Shown here: positions 53,733 through 62,253 of the stretch, piece by piece
Position numbering within the stretch: position 1 is the first letter of the stretch
Layout of the letters: every line of letters begins with the position of its first letter
Assembly: GCF_016907655.1 (NCBI RefSeq)
Contig: NZ_JAFBCL010000001.1
Coordinates: forward strand, 1,860,001 to 1,924,000
Source: Saccharothrix algeriensis
GTDB lineage: Bacteria > Actinomycetota > Actinomycetes > Mycobacteriales > Pseudonocardiaceae
Direction: 5' to 3'
DNA: 64,000 bases
Notes under the pieces: model-generated
Database searches by the model: none
What the model was told of the DNA's origin: nothing
Seen by the model: the letters and a program-made list of their open reading frames with translations, nothing else
Made by a program: the position numbers and the translations under genes

Positions 53733-55435
53733 TGGGCCCCTACTTCCGGGCGTTGGCCGGGCGCCGCCGGGCGGTGCTCGCGCTGCTGGGCTGGTCGGTG
53801 CTGGAGGGCGTGCCGGCGCTGCTGTCGGGCCGGCTGGTGGGCCTGGCGGTGGACCGCGGCTTCGCCGTCGGGGACGTGCAGGCCGGGATCGGCTGGCTGG
53901 TGGCGTTCGCGCTGGTCGCGGTGCTCGGCGGGTTCGGGCTGCGGCAGGTGTTCACGCGGCTCGGCGACGTGGTGGAGCCGCTGCGCGACGCCCTGGTGAC
54001 GGCGGTCGTGCGCGGCGTGCTGCACGACGGCCGGTCGCACCGGCGGCAGCCGGACGCGAGCGCCGTCGCGCGGATCACCCGGCACGTGGAGGTGGTGCGC
54101 GACGCGACCGCCGGGCTGCTGGTGCAGGCGCGGGCGCTGCTGGTGACCACGACCGCCGCGCTGGTGGGGCTGGCGACGGCGGTGTCCTCGCTGGCGTGGC
54201 TGGTCGTGCTGCCGGTGGTGGCGGCGCTGGTGCTGTTCGGCGCCCTGCTGCCGTCGCTGGCGCGGGGCCAGCGGGAGCTGGTGGTGGCCGACGAGGCGGC
54301 GGCCGAGGCCGCGGGCGCCGTGCTGCTGGGGATGCGGGACGTGGTGGCGTGCGGCGCGCGGGACCACGCGGCGGCGGACGTGCTGCGGCAGGTCGACCGG
54401 CAGGCGGCGGCCGCGGTGCGGATGGCGTGGGCGACGGCGCTGCGCGGGGTCGTGATCTCCGTCGGCGGCTTCCTGCCGATGGTGCTGCTGCTGGTGCTGG
54501 CGCCGGGCATGGTGGCGGCCGGCGCGCTGACCGCGGGCGAGGTGCTGGCGGCGGTGGTCTACCTGAGCACCAGCGTGCAGCCGGCGCTGCGGCGGCTGGC
54601 CGACACGACCAGCACCGTCGTGCTGCGGCTGGCGGTGGCGCTGCGGCGGCTGGCCGAGGCCGCGCCGGAGGTCGACGAGCCGACGGGCGACCTCGTGCCG
54701 GACGCCGGCGGCGTCGAGCTGCGCGGGGTGACGTTCGGGTGGGGCGAGCACGCCGAGCCGGTGGTGCGCGACCTGGACCTGATGCTGGCGGAGGGCTCGC
54801 ACCTCGCGGTGGTGGGGCCCAGCGGGATCGGGAAGTCGACGCTGGCCGGGCTGGTCACCGGGCTGGTCGCGCCGCGGTCGGGCGCGGTGCTGCTCGGGGG
54901 CGTCCCGGTGCGGGAGGTCGCGCCGGCCGAGCGGCGCCGGCGGATCGCCCTGGTGCCGCAGGAGACCTACCTGTTCACCGGGACCGTGCGGGACAACCTG
55001 GCGCTGCTCGCGCCGGCGGCGTCGGACGCGGCGCTGCTCGCGTCGGTCGAGGCGGTGGGCGCGGCGGAGGTCGTCGCGCGGCTCGGCGGGCTGGGCGGCG
55101 CGGTGGGGCACGCGGGCGGGGGCCTGTCGGCGGGCGAGGCGCAGCTGCTGGCGGCGGCGCGGGTCCACGCGTGCGAGGCGGACCTCGTGGTGCTGGACGA
55201 GGCGACCTCCCACCTGGACCCGGCGGCGGAGGCGGTGGTCGAGCGGGCGTTCGCGGCGCGGGGCGGCACGCTGGTCGTGATCGCGCACCGGCTGTCCTCG
55301 GCGCTGCGGGCGGACCACGTGCTGGTGATGGACGGCGGCGCGCCCCTGCTGGGCACGCACGAGCGGCTGATGGCCGAGTCGGCCGCCTACGGCGAGCTGA
55401 TGGCCGCGTGGAAACCCGCGGTGGCCGCCGGGTGA
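53732..55435 (+). CDS. ABC half-transporter 2 of the lanthipeptide operon (RamB-like)
   Basis: This 567-residue protein has six membrane helices plus an ATPase domain with Walker A 'GPSGIGKSTL', Q-loop 'LVPQETYLF', a degenerate signature 'LSAGEAQLLAAARV' and an intact Walker B 'LVVLDEATSHLD'. It complements the partner: its catalytic Glu faces the partner's good signature, and the other site is degenerate on both sides, as in asymmetric heterodimeric exporters. The ATG shares its A with the upstream TGA. It is the last gene of the operon. Confidence 0.9.
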   Translation: MGPYFRALAGRRRAVLALLGWSVLEGVPALLSGRLVGLAVDRGFAVGDVQAGIGWLVAFALVAVLGGFGLRQVFTRLGDVVEPLRDALVTAVVRGVLHDGRSHRRQPDASAVARITRHVEVVRDATAGLLVQARALLVTTTAALVGLATAVSSLAWLVVLPVVAALVLFGALLPSLARGQRELVVADEAAAEAAGAVLLGMRDVVACGARDHAAADVLRQVDRQAAAAVRMAWATALRGVVISVGGFLPMVLLLVLAPGMVAAGALTAGEVLAAVVYLSTSVQPALRRLADTTSTVVLRLAVALRRLAEAAPEVDEPTGDLVPDAGGVELRGVTFGWGEHAEPVVRDLDLMLAEGSHLAVVGPSGIGKSTLAGLVTGLVAPRSGAVLLGGVPVREVAPAERRRRIALVPQETYLFTGTVRDNLALLAPAASDAALLASVEAVGAAEVVARLGGLGGAVGHAGGGLSAGEAQLLAAARVHACEADLVVLDEATSHLDPAAEAVVERAFAARGGTLVVIAHRLSSALRADHVLVMDGGAPLLGTHERLMAESAAYGELMAAWKPAVAAG

Positions 55436-56031
55436 TTTTACGGTGGACGAACAACGGTGGTCCGACGACCGGTGGAACAACGGTGACGGGCGTTGTGCGG
55501 CGGTGCGCCGGTTTGCGGGCCGCGGCCCCCGGTAACAATTTTACCGGTCGACGCCGACAAAGCCGGTTCCTCGGGTTTGGACGGGCCTCGTGAAGGGTAA
55601 GGAGAAGGGTTTGGAACCGCGCGGCGCGGGGCGCCGAGCGGGGCTCGGGCCGCGCGCCGGACGGCGTCGGGCGGAGTCCGGGCCGCCGTGCCGGCCGAGG
55701 CGCGCGCCGCGCGCCGGACAGCGCCGGGGCGGTGCCCGGGACGCCCGGCCGAGCGGCGCCGGACGGGCTCCGGGGCGCGTCCGGCAGCGCCCCGCGGCGC
55801 CGGGATGGGGTCCGGGGCGCGTCGCCGGCGAGGGCCCGCCCGCGCTCGGACCGGGTGCGTGACCCGCCTCGGGCACGGGCGCGGGAGACCCGTCGGCCGC
55901 CTGGCCCGCGGCGGGTCGCCCGCGCGGGAACGCCGCAGGTGGGGCCGCCGCGGAGGGCTCCGGCCAGGGCGCGCCCGGTCGGCGCGGGCCCCGTCGGCGC
56001 GGGTCCCGGCAGCGGCCGGTCGGGGCCGCGG
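55436..56031. other. GC-rich gap after the lanthipeptide operon
   Basis: Just after the operon the element GAACAACGGTG occurs twice (about 55452 and 55479). An inverted repeat CCGGTAA-CAATT-TTACCGG lies at 55529-55547. The rest to 56031 is very GC-rich with open frames in several phases but no ribosome site or recognisable product; I see no gene. Confidence 0.55.
55529..55547. promoter_or_regulatory. AT-centred inverted repeat
   Basis: CCGGTAA and TTACCGG flank CAATT. It looks like an operator of a dimeric repressor, but it lies between convergent genes, where a promoter is not needed by either neighbour. Confidence 0.35.
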
Positions 56032-56535
56032 TCAGCCGACGCGGTGGAGCCAGGTGACCGGCGCGCCGTCGCCCGCCCTGCGGAACGGTTCGAGGGCGTC
56101 GTCCCAGGCAGCGCCCAGGATCTCGTCCACGCCGTGCGCGAAGGACTCGCCGCCCCGGCTGCGGGCGGCCAGGGCGCGCAGCTGGTCCTCGGACACGACG
56201 ATGTCGCCGTTCGCGCTGGTCCGGGCGTGCCACAGGCCCAGCACGGGCGCGAAGCAGTAGCGGACGCCGTCGACGCCGGGGCTCGGGTCCTCGGTGACCT
56301 CGAACCTCAGCATCGGCCACGCGCGCAGCGCGGCCACGAGCCGGGCGCCCGTCCCGGCCTCGCCGGTCCAGGCGCACTCGGCGCGCAACTGCCCCGGCGC
56401 GGCGGGCTGCGCCGCCCACTTCAGGTCCGCCCGCTCGCCGAGGGTGCCCGAGATCGCCCACTCGACGTGCGGACAGACCGCAGACGGCGACGAGTGGACG
56501 TAGACCACGCCACTGGTGCTGCCACGGGTGCTCAC
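56032..56535 (-). CDS. DUF3145 family protein
   Basis: This 167-residue cytosolic actinobacterial protein includes 'VVYVHSSPSAVCPHVEWAIS' near the start, 'APGQLRAECAWTGEAGTGARL', 'PVLGLWHARTSANGDIVVSEDQLRAL' and 'DEILGAAWDDALEPFRRAG', the family blocks. The function is unknown. In Streptomyces, as I recall, a gene of this family follows fabF directly; here the lanthipeptide operon lies between. The GTG has GGAGGTC upstream. Confidence 0.85.
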   Translation of the reverse strand: MSTRGSTSGVVYVHSSPSAVCPHVEWAISGTLGERADLKWAAQPAAPGQLRAECAWTGEAGTGARLVAALRAWPMLRFEVTEDPSPGVDGVRYCFAPVLGLWHARTSANGDIVVSEDQLRALAARSRGGESFAHGVDEILGAAWDDALEPFRRAGDGAPVTWLHRVG

Positions 56536-56983
56536 AGCTGACCTCCGCTACTCGACGAGGGACGTCTTCCCCTACGGCCTGTCGAGGCCCGGACGATCCG
56601 GTGAATTCCCGCCTTGGTCATTCTGCCCGCTGGCGGACCCGTCCGCCAGAAGAACCAGCACGTTCATCACCCGGGCGGGTCAGATACAGGACTTTCGACC
56701 CCAAAGTGCGACCTCCGCCCACGCGCTCCGGGCGGCGGGGTCACATTCCGAGATCGGTCGACCACGTTCCAGTGGTCGATGCCTCCTGGAAGTGGTAGCC
56801 GCCACGACCGGGCCCGCCGGCTCCCGCCTCCGCCCGGAACGACCGGACAGCGGGTGATCGGACCTCCCGGCGCGGCGCCGCCGTTGCGGTGGGGGCGGTT
56901 GCCGGAAGCGTCATCCACCCTCCGCACCGCCGGCGCGCACCCCGCGGCGCTACCGTGTCGACCGTGGGGAAGGGAGTGATCTC
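56536..56983. other. Divergent intergenic region
   Basis: It contains a perfect hairpin CTGGCGGA-CCCG-TCCGCCAG (56630-56649), a TACCGT at 56951 that could be a -10 for the rightward gene, and the ribosome site GGGAG at 56972. No gene is supported. Confidence 0.5.
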
Positions 56984-58228
56984 GTGCGGCTGATCCGCCT
57001 CGGCGGCGAGCCGTCCCGGGTCGGCGCGGACGTGCGGGCCGCGCTGAGCACGTGGGGCGCCGGCGGCTCCGTGCTCGGTGGCGTCGCCATGCTCGGCGTC
57101 ACCCCACCGGACTGCCCGCGCGCGCTGGACGCGGTGGTCGTGCTGCCGCGCGGGGTGCTGGTCGTGGTCGGCGTCGACCTGCCGGACCCGGCCATGCGGC
57201 TGGAGGCCCCGCTGGCCGGCCAGTGGCGGATCGACGGCTGGCCGCTGACCCGCCCCGACGGCGCGACCAACCCGGCCGCCGAGGCGCTGGAGGCCGGCAC
57301 CGCCGTGGCGCGGCGCATCCAGGACATGCGCGGCGAGCCGCTGCCGGTGTCCACCGTGGTGGCCGTCGGCCCGTACGTGGCGCAGGTGGTGCAGCCGACC
57401 ACCGACCTCAACCGCGGCGTGCGGGTGCTGCACCCCAAGCCGACGACGCTGCTCGCGGCGGCGCGCGAGCTGGCCACCAGCGACCGGCCCTGCTCCGCCG
57501 AGCACGCCGCCAAGCTCGTCGCGGTGCTCGCGCCCACCGGCGTGCCGCCGGACCCGGCCCAGCTGCGCGCCGAGGGCTTCCCGGACGCGGCGGCGGACCT
57601 GGCCTCGGCGAGCACCGTGCTGCTGCCCAGGGTGCCGCCCGCCCGCCGGCGGCCCCGGTGGCTGCCGTACGCGGCGGTGGCGGTGGTCGCGGCGCTGGTG
57701 GTGGTCGCGCTGGTCGCCGCGCTGACCGCGGGCGGGTCGCCGGAGGCGTCGTCGTCGGGCGACCCCACCCCGCAGGCGACGACCGTGGTGGTGGACGGGC
57801 GGAACTTCGCGCCCAGGGGCGCGGACCGGGCGGAGGACTGCGCGGGGCGCGCCTACGGCGACGTGCGGGTGTGGCTGACCGACCACCTGTGCCTGCTGCT
57901 GCGCCGGGCCCAGTACGAGACGACCGTCGACGGCCGCCGGGCGGGCGTGGCGGTGGCCGAGCTGAGCCTGCCGGACGCGACCAGGGCCGGCGAGCTGCGC
58001 GCGGTGGCGTCGACCGCCGGCGCGGGCGGCGTCACGGCGCTGGTGAAGGAGGGCCGGGCGTGGCCGGGCGGCCCGTCGTCGTTCGACCGCTCGGCGATCC
58101 GGGTGACGCAGAAGAACGCCCAGGTGCGCATCGCGCAGGCGGTGTGGGCCGAGGGCGGGTCGGACCCGGCGGACCCGCGGCTCGCCGAGCTGGCCGAGCA
58201 GGCCCTGCGGCTGCCGGCGACCCAGTAG
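56984..58228 (+). CDS. Hypothetical single-pass membrane protein (414 aa)
   Basis: I do not recognise a named family. The N-terminal half (about 1-210) is an alpha/beta domain with 'ALDAVVVLPRGVLVVVGVDLPDP' and 'VSTVVAVGPYVAQVVQP', somewhat like NERD-type nuclease-related domains, though no catalytic set can be assigned. A basic stretch (ARRRPRWLPY) precedes one membrane helix (about 225-247). The C-terminal part is outside and includes 'DCAGRAYGDVRVWLTDHLC'. GTG 56984 has GGGAG eight bases upstream. Confidence 0.75.
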   Translation: MRLIRLGGEPSRVGADVRAALSTWGAGGSVLGGVAMLGVTPPDCPRALDAVVVLPRGVLVVVGVDLPDPAMRLEAPLAGQWRIDGWPLTRPDGATNPAAEALEAGTAVARRIQDMRGEPLPVSTVVAVGPYVAQVVQPTTDLNRGVRVLHPKPTTLLAAARELATSDRPCSAEHAAKLVAVLAPTGVPPDPAQLRAEGFPDAAADLASASTVLLPRVPPARRRPRWLPYAAVAVVAALVVVALVAALTAGGSPEASSSGDPTPQATTVVVDGRNFAPRGADRAEDCAGRAYGDVRVWLTDHLCLLLRRAQYETTVDGRRAGVAVAELSLPDATRAGELRAVASTAGAGGVTALVKEGRAWPGGPSSFDRSAIRVTQKNAQVRIAQAVWAEGGSDPADPRLAELAEQALRLPATQ

Positions 58229-58280
58229 GGCCCGCCCGGCAGGACCCGTCCCGGCAGACCCGGCCCCGGCAGGGGCGGCC

Positions 58281-58652
58281 TCAGTAGCCGGTGCGCACCA
58301 GGCCCACCGCGATCAGCCCGAACGCCACGTGCAGCACGATCGCCAGGCCGGCCACGGCGCACAGCATCTCGGTGCCCGGCCGCCCGGTCAGCGCGCCGCA
58401 GGAGAACAGCCACCCCGCGACGGCGATCGCGAAACCGGAACCCAGGACGGCCTTCGGCACGTGCGCGAGGCACAGCAGCGCGTTCTTGCGCGCCCGGAAC
58501 AGGGTGGCCAGCACCACCGGCACGACCAGGAAGCCGGGCAGGTGCACCGCGATCGGCGCGAACTCCGGCGCCTCGGGCAGGTAAGCGGTGCCGATGAGGA
58601 ACGCGCACCAGAGGACCGCCGCGGTCGCGAGGGCAACGGTTCCTCTGATCAC
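58281..58652 (-). CDS. Small integral membrane protein
   Basis: I do not recognise a named family. The 123-residue product has four hydrophobic helices and ends 'GLIAVGLVRTGY'. A basic loop 'FRARKNALLCLAHVPKAVL' lies between helices 2 and 3. The GTG at 58650-58652 is preceded by TACACT at seven bases, so a leaderless start is likely; the frame is open to 58733. It converges with the preceding gene. Confidence 0.65.
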   Translation of the reverse strand: MIRGTVALATAAVLWCAFLIGTAYLPEAPEFAPIAVHLPGFLVVPVVLATLFRARKNALLCLAHVPKAVLGSGFAIAVAGWLFSCGALTGRPGTEMLCAVAGLAIVLHVAFGLIAVGLVRTGY

Positions 58653-58824
58653 GTATCGCAGTGTAATGAGCCGAAGCCGCAAATTTGGGACTTGGGCCCC
58701 AACGGACCAGGAAAAGTGCGGCAACCGGCCCACGAACCGCGCCGGTGCGTGATCACCGCTCTACCGGACGTGGCCATTCAATTGTTTCCGCAACGAAAGC
58801 AATTCGTGCGCCGACAGCTCCCGC

Positions 58825-60201
58825 TCAGAGCCCGTAGGCTTCCAGCAGGCGCAGCCACACCTCGCTGATCGTCGGGTAGGCCGGGACGGCGTGCCACAGG
58901 CGGTCCATCGTCACCTCGCCGACCACCGCGATGGTGGCCGCGTGCAGCATCTCCGCCGTGTCCGGCCCGACGAAGGTCACGCCCACCAGCGTGCGGGTGC
59001 GCTCGTCGACGACCATCCGCGCCTTGCCGCGGTAGCCGTCGGCGTGCAGCGAGGAGCCCGCCACCGCGATGTCCACGTCCACGACCCGGACGTCCAGGCC
59101 CTCCTCCCGCGCCTGCGCCGCCGTCCGGCCCACCGACGCCACCTCGGGGTCGGTGAACACCACCTGCGGCACGGCGGCGTGGTCGGCGGTGGCCACCGGG
59201 GCGGTCCACGGCTGCGGCGACCGCGCGTCGGTGAGGATCGCGGTGCCCACCGCGCGGGCCGCGTACTTCCCCTGGTGGGTCAGCGGCGCGCGGCCCGTGA
59301 CGTCGCCGGCCGCGTACAGCCAGTCGACACCGGTCACCCGGCCCGTGTCGTCCACCGGCAGCGGCTCGCCCGCCGCGAAGCCGAACCGCTCCACGCCCAG
59401 GTCGGAGGTCGCGGGCTGCCGGCCGGTGGCGAGCAGCAGGTGCGCGCCGGAGACCGAGGAGCCGTCGGACAGCGCCAGCGTCGCCGCGCCGGCCACGACG
59501 GAGGCGCCGGTGGCCCGCACGCCGGTGCGCACGGTGACGCCGTCCGCGCGCAGCCCGTCGGCCACCAGCTCGCCCGCGAACTCCTCGAACCTGGGCAGCG
59601 GGCGCTCGCCGGAGGCGACCAGCGTCACCGCCGAGCCCAGCCGCGCCCACGCCTGCGCCATCTCGACGCCGACCACGCCGCCGCCGAGCACGACCAGCGA
59701 CGAGGGGACCTCCCGCGCCGAGGTCGCCTCCCGCGAGGTCCAGGCGGGCACGTCGGCGAGCCCCGGCAGCCGCGGGGTGCGCGGCACGCTGCCGGTGCAC
59801 ACGACGACCGCGCGGGACGCCGTGAGCACGCGGCCGTCGACGTCGACCCGGCGCTCGCCGACCAGCCGGCCGCGGCCCCGGACCACCTCCAGGCCGGCGT
59901 CGACCGCCCACCGGACCTGGCCCGAGTCGTCCCAGTCCGACGCGAAGGCGTCGCGGCGCGCCAGCACCGCCGCGGCGTCCAGCCGCTCCCCCACCGGCAC
60001 CCCGGGCACCCGCCGGGCGGCGGCGAGCGCGTGGCCGGGGCGCAGCAGCGCCTTGCTGGGCATGCAGGCCCAGTACGAGCACTCGCCGCCGAACCGCTCG
60101 ACCTCCACCAACGCGGTGCGGAGGCCGCCGGCGGCGGTCCGGGCGGCGGCGTTCTCGCCCACCGGTCCGCCGCCGATCACGATCACGTCGAAGTCGTCCA
60201 C
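58825..60201 (-). CDS. FAD-dependent pyridine nucleotide-disulfide oxidoreductase
   Basis: This 458-residue protein is of the glutathione/mercuric reductase family. It has the FAD motif 'VIVIGGGPVGENAAARTAAGG', the redox pair 'GGECSYWACMPSKALLR', the NAD(P) motif 'LVVLGGGVVGVEMAQAW', 'WLYAAGDVTG' and a C-terminal 'HAVPAYPTISEVW', where the usual catalytic His-Pro pair reads Tyr-Pro. The substrate is unknown; without the His, dithiol reduction may be impaired. GTG 60201 is chosen as it directly precedes the FAD motif; GTG 60219 is possible. The neighbouring TetR gene is 36 bases upstream on the same strand. Confidence 0.85.
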   Translation of the reverse strand: MDDFDVIVIGGGPVGENAAARTAAGGLRTALVEVERFGGECSYWACMPSKALLRPGHALAAARRVPGVPVGERLDAAAVLARRDAFASDWDDSGQVRWAVDAGLEVVRGRGRLVGERRVDVDGRVLTASRAVVVCTGSVPRTPRLPGLADVPAWTSREATSAREVPSSLVVLGGGVVGVEMAQAWARLGSAVTLVASGERPLPRFEEFAGELVADGLRADGVTVRTGVRATGASVVAGAATLALSDGSSVSGAHLLLATGRQPATSDLGVERFGFAAGEPLPVDDTGRVTGVDWLYAAGDVTGRAPLTHQGKYAARAVGTAILTDARSPQPWTAPVATADHAAVPQVVFTDPEVASVGRTAAQAREEGLDVRVVDVDIAVAGSSLHADGYRGKARMVVDERTRTLVGVTFVGPDTAEMLHAATIAVVGEVTMDRLWHAVPAYPTISEVWLRLLEAYGL

Positions 60202-60237
60202 CGGTCCAGCCCACACCACGGTGACCGGGGCGGCAAG

Positions 60238-60945
60238 TCACGCGGGGTCGAACACACCTGCCAGCAGGCGCAGGATCAGGGCGTCGGCGGTGCGGAGGAC
60301 CACCGGGCGCTCGGCGGGGGAGACGCGTTCGGCGAGCTTGTACATGGCGTCGGCGGTCTGGGTCGCCATCCGGAAGGACAGGTCGACCGGTGCGTCGCCA
60401 CGCACCGCGAACCGGTCCACGAACAGCTCGCGCAGGCGTTCGGCCATCAGGTCGTACTGGTCGACGCTGGCGTCCAGGCGGTGGCCGTCGAACAGGTCGC
60501 TGAACCGCACCCGGCCGAAACCGGGCAGCTCGGTCGTCATGCGCAGGTACACCGCGACGACCTGCTGCACCGCTTCCCGCCAGTTCGCGGCCAGCCGCCC
60601 CTCGGTGAACAGCGCCTCGACCCGTGTCAGGTACTCCTCCATGCCGCGCAGCGCCAACGCGTGCACGACGGAACGCTTGTCCGGGAAGTATTGGTAGAAC
60701 GATCCGATTGGCACTCCGGCCAGCTCGACGATCCGGGCTGTGGTGATGTCGTCGTAGTCGTACTGGTTCAGCAGCTGCGCACACGCATCGACAATGGCCG
60801 TCACCGTGGCGGCGCCCCGCTGCTGGACAGGCTGACGGCGCATCACCTTGGCTAAGCGGTTTTCGGCGGGATTTTCATGCACTCGCTCATCTTGATGGAT
60901 ACGGACCGGTAAGCCCAAACACAGGATTGGCGACAGCTTCATCAC
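60238..60945 (-). CDS. TetR-family transcriptional regulator
   Basis: This 235-residue protein has an N-terminal helix-turn-helix: 'AIVDACAQLLNQYDYDDITTARIVELAGVPIGSFYQYFPDKRSVVHAL'. It is followed by a helical effector-binding domain with 'LRMTTELPGFGRVRFSDLF'. GTG 60945 has GAGG six bases upstream and ATG 60942 nine bases; later starts (60882, 60843) lack this. It probably controls itself and the downstream flavoprotein gene (36-base gap, same strand). Confidence 0.85.
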   Translation of the reverse strand: MMKLSPILCLGLPVRIHQDERVHENPAENRLAKVMRRQPVQQRGAATVTAIVDACAQLLNQYDYDDITTARIVELAGVPIGSFYQYFPDKRSVVHALALRGMEEYLTRVEALFTEGRLAANWREAVQQVVAVYLRMTTELPGFGRVRFSDLFDGHRLDASVDQYDLMAERLRELFVDRFAVRGDAPVDLSFRMATQTADAMYKLAERVSPAERPVVLRTADALILRLLAGVFDPA

Positions 60946-60983
60946 GGATCGCCTCGCGAACCTGCACGACTGCGGTCGGCCAT

Positions 60984-60998
60984 GTGAGACGCACTCAC
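60984..60998. promoter_or_regulatory. Possible TetR operator
   Basis: GTGAG and CTCAC flank ACGCA, about 40 bases before the TetR gene, where autoregulatory sites usually lie. Confidence 0.35.
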
Positions 60999-61049
60999 TT
61001 TCCGGGGTGGTCCGGCCGAATGGACCGCGTCCCCGACGCGGTATCGACG

Positions 61050-61076
61050 AGGCAATTTACGGCAAAACCATTGCCT
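61050..61076. promoter_or_regulatory. AT-rich inverted repeat upstream of the TetR gene
   Basis: AGGCAAT and ATTGCCT flank 13 bases. It lies in the gap between the TetR gene and the end of the upstream membrane protein gene, and could be an operator or a stem-loop terminator. Confidence 0.35.
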
Positions 61077-61109
61077 GCCGGACAATCGTCGGCGCCGCTC
61101 CGGGCGCGA

Positions 61110-61796
61110 CTACCCCGCCGGCTGCCGCGGACCCGTCGGCCCCGCCGCCGGGAGCCCGCCCCGCGGGGTCGGCAAAGCCGGCCCGGAACTCGCCGGCCCG
61201 CGCCGCTCTTTCGGTTCAGAACGCGAGCGTGGCGGTCTCGTCACATACGGTTTCAGCAATCCCGCGATCACCAACCCCGGAGCGATCAACGGCACCACGG
61301 CGGACAACGCGAGCGCCGTGGCGGCGGCCCGCCCGACGTCCTTCGGGATGATCGCGATCCGGTCCACCACGAACGCGCGCCGGCCGGGAATCGACACCAC
61401 CCCCAGGACCGCCGCGAACACCGCGAACGTCAGCAGCGCCCGGTGCACCGCGCCGTACCCGACCGACTCCGCCGCCAGCATCACGGCGAGCCAGCCGAGC
61501 AGCGCCGACAGCTGCTGCCGCGCGCGGGTCATCGCCCACAGCAGCCCGCCGACCACCGCCAGCCAGCCGGTGCGCCCCGCGCACCACGCGCCGACGTGCG
61601 CGAGCCACCCCGTCGGGACGCCCGCCCAGGTCAGGGCCCGGTCCACCACGTCCAGCGGGCCGGGCGCGCCGAACGGCTGGCCCACCACCCACGCCAGCGA
61701 CCACACCGACACCAGCACCGCGAGCGCGAGCTGCCACGGCGGCCGGTCCACCGCCACCCGGCTCAGCCGGACCAGTTCCCGACGATGTTCCCTCAC
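61110..61796 (-). CDS. Hypothetical membrane protein
   Basis: I do not recognise a named family. The 228-residue product has about five hydrophobic segments, starting with 'LALAVLVSVWSLAWVVG', and a basic Pro-rich tail ('RPPRSRSEPKERRG') in the cytoplasm. 'RRAFVVDRIAIIPKDVGRAAATALAL' lies before the last helix. GTG 61796 (VREHRRELVRLSR) is the likely start; a TTG at 61814 extends it by six residues. Confidence 0.65.
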   Translation of the reverse strand: MREHRRELVRLSRVAVDRPPWQLALAVLVSVWSLAWVVGQPFGAPGPLDVVDRALTWAGVPTGWLAHVGAWCAGRTGWLAVVGGLLWAMTRARQQLSALLGWLAVMLAAESVGYGAVHRALLTFAVFAAVLGVVSIPGRRAFVVDRIAIIPKDVGRAAATALALSAVVPLIAPGLVIAGLLKPYVTRPPRSRSEPKERRGPASSGPALPTPRGGLPAAGPTGPRQPAG

Positions 61797-62253
61797 CCGT
61801 CCCAGGGTGCCCAACGGCGCGCCCGCGCGCGCCGGCTTTCACCCGGGCGCCCGGCCGCTGCCGCTCATCGGGCGCACCGCCCCTCACCCGCCGTGCCGAA
61901 CCCCGTGCGGCGAACCGGCCGCCGGGCGCGCCGCCCACCCGCGGCGCGCGGCGCGACCCGGCGGCGGCTCCAGCGGGCGGGCCCACCCGCCGCAGCCCCC
62001 GCCCGGCGCACCCCGGACGCGTGCGGACACCCGAACCGGCACCGCCCACCGGCCGACGCCGGGGCGTGCGCGCGCTCCCACGTCACCGGGCGAGCGGGGG
62101 GTGCGAGGACGGCGCGGCGACCACCGCGCAGCGGCGGGACCTGGCGACGGAGGGCGCACCGAACGTGTAGATTGGTCGTTCTGCGCGCGCAGGGAGAAGA
62201 CAGGCGAAAAGCGGCACAGCCTGATAAAACAAGCTATCCAGAAATGAGGCACG
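61797..62253. other. Gap before the helD-type gene
   Basis: The left 300 bases are very GC-rich without a supportable gene. From 62160 the sequence becomes AT-richer: TAGATT at 62168 may be a -10, and GAGG at 62246 serves the TTG start. No other feature is seen. Confidence 0.5.

Noticed and set aside
55590..56541. Open frames in the GC-rich gap after the lanthipeptide operon
   Set aside because: There is no ribosome site, the products are Arg/Gly/Pro-rich, and the right part is antisense to the DUF3145 gene.
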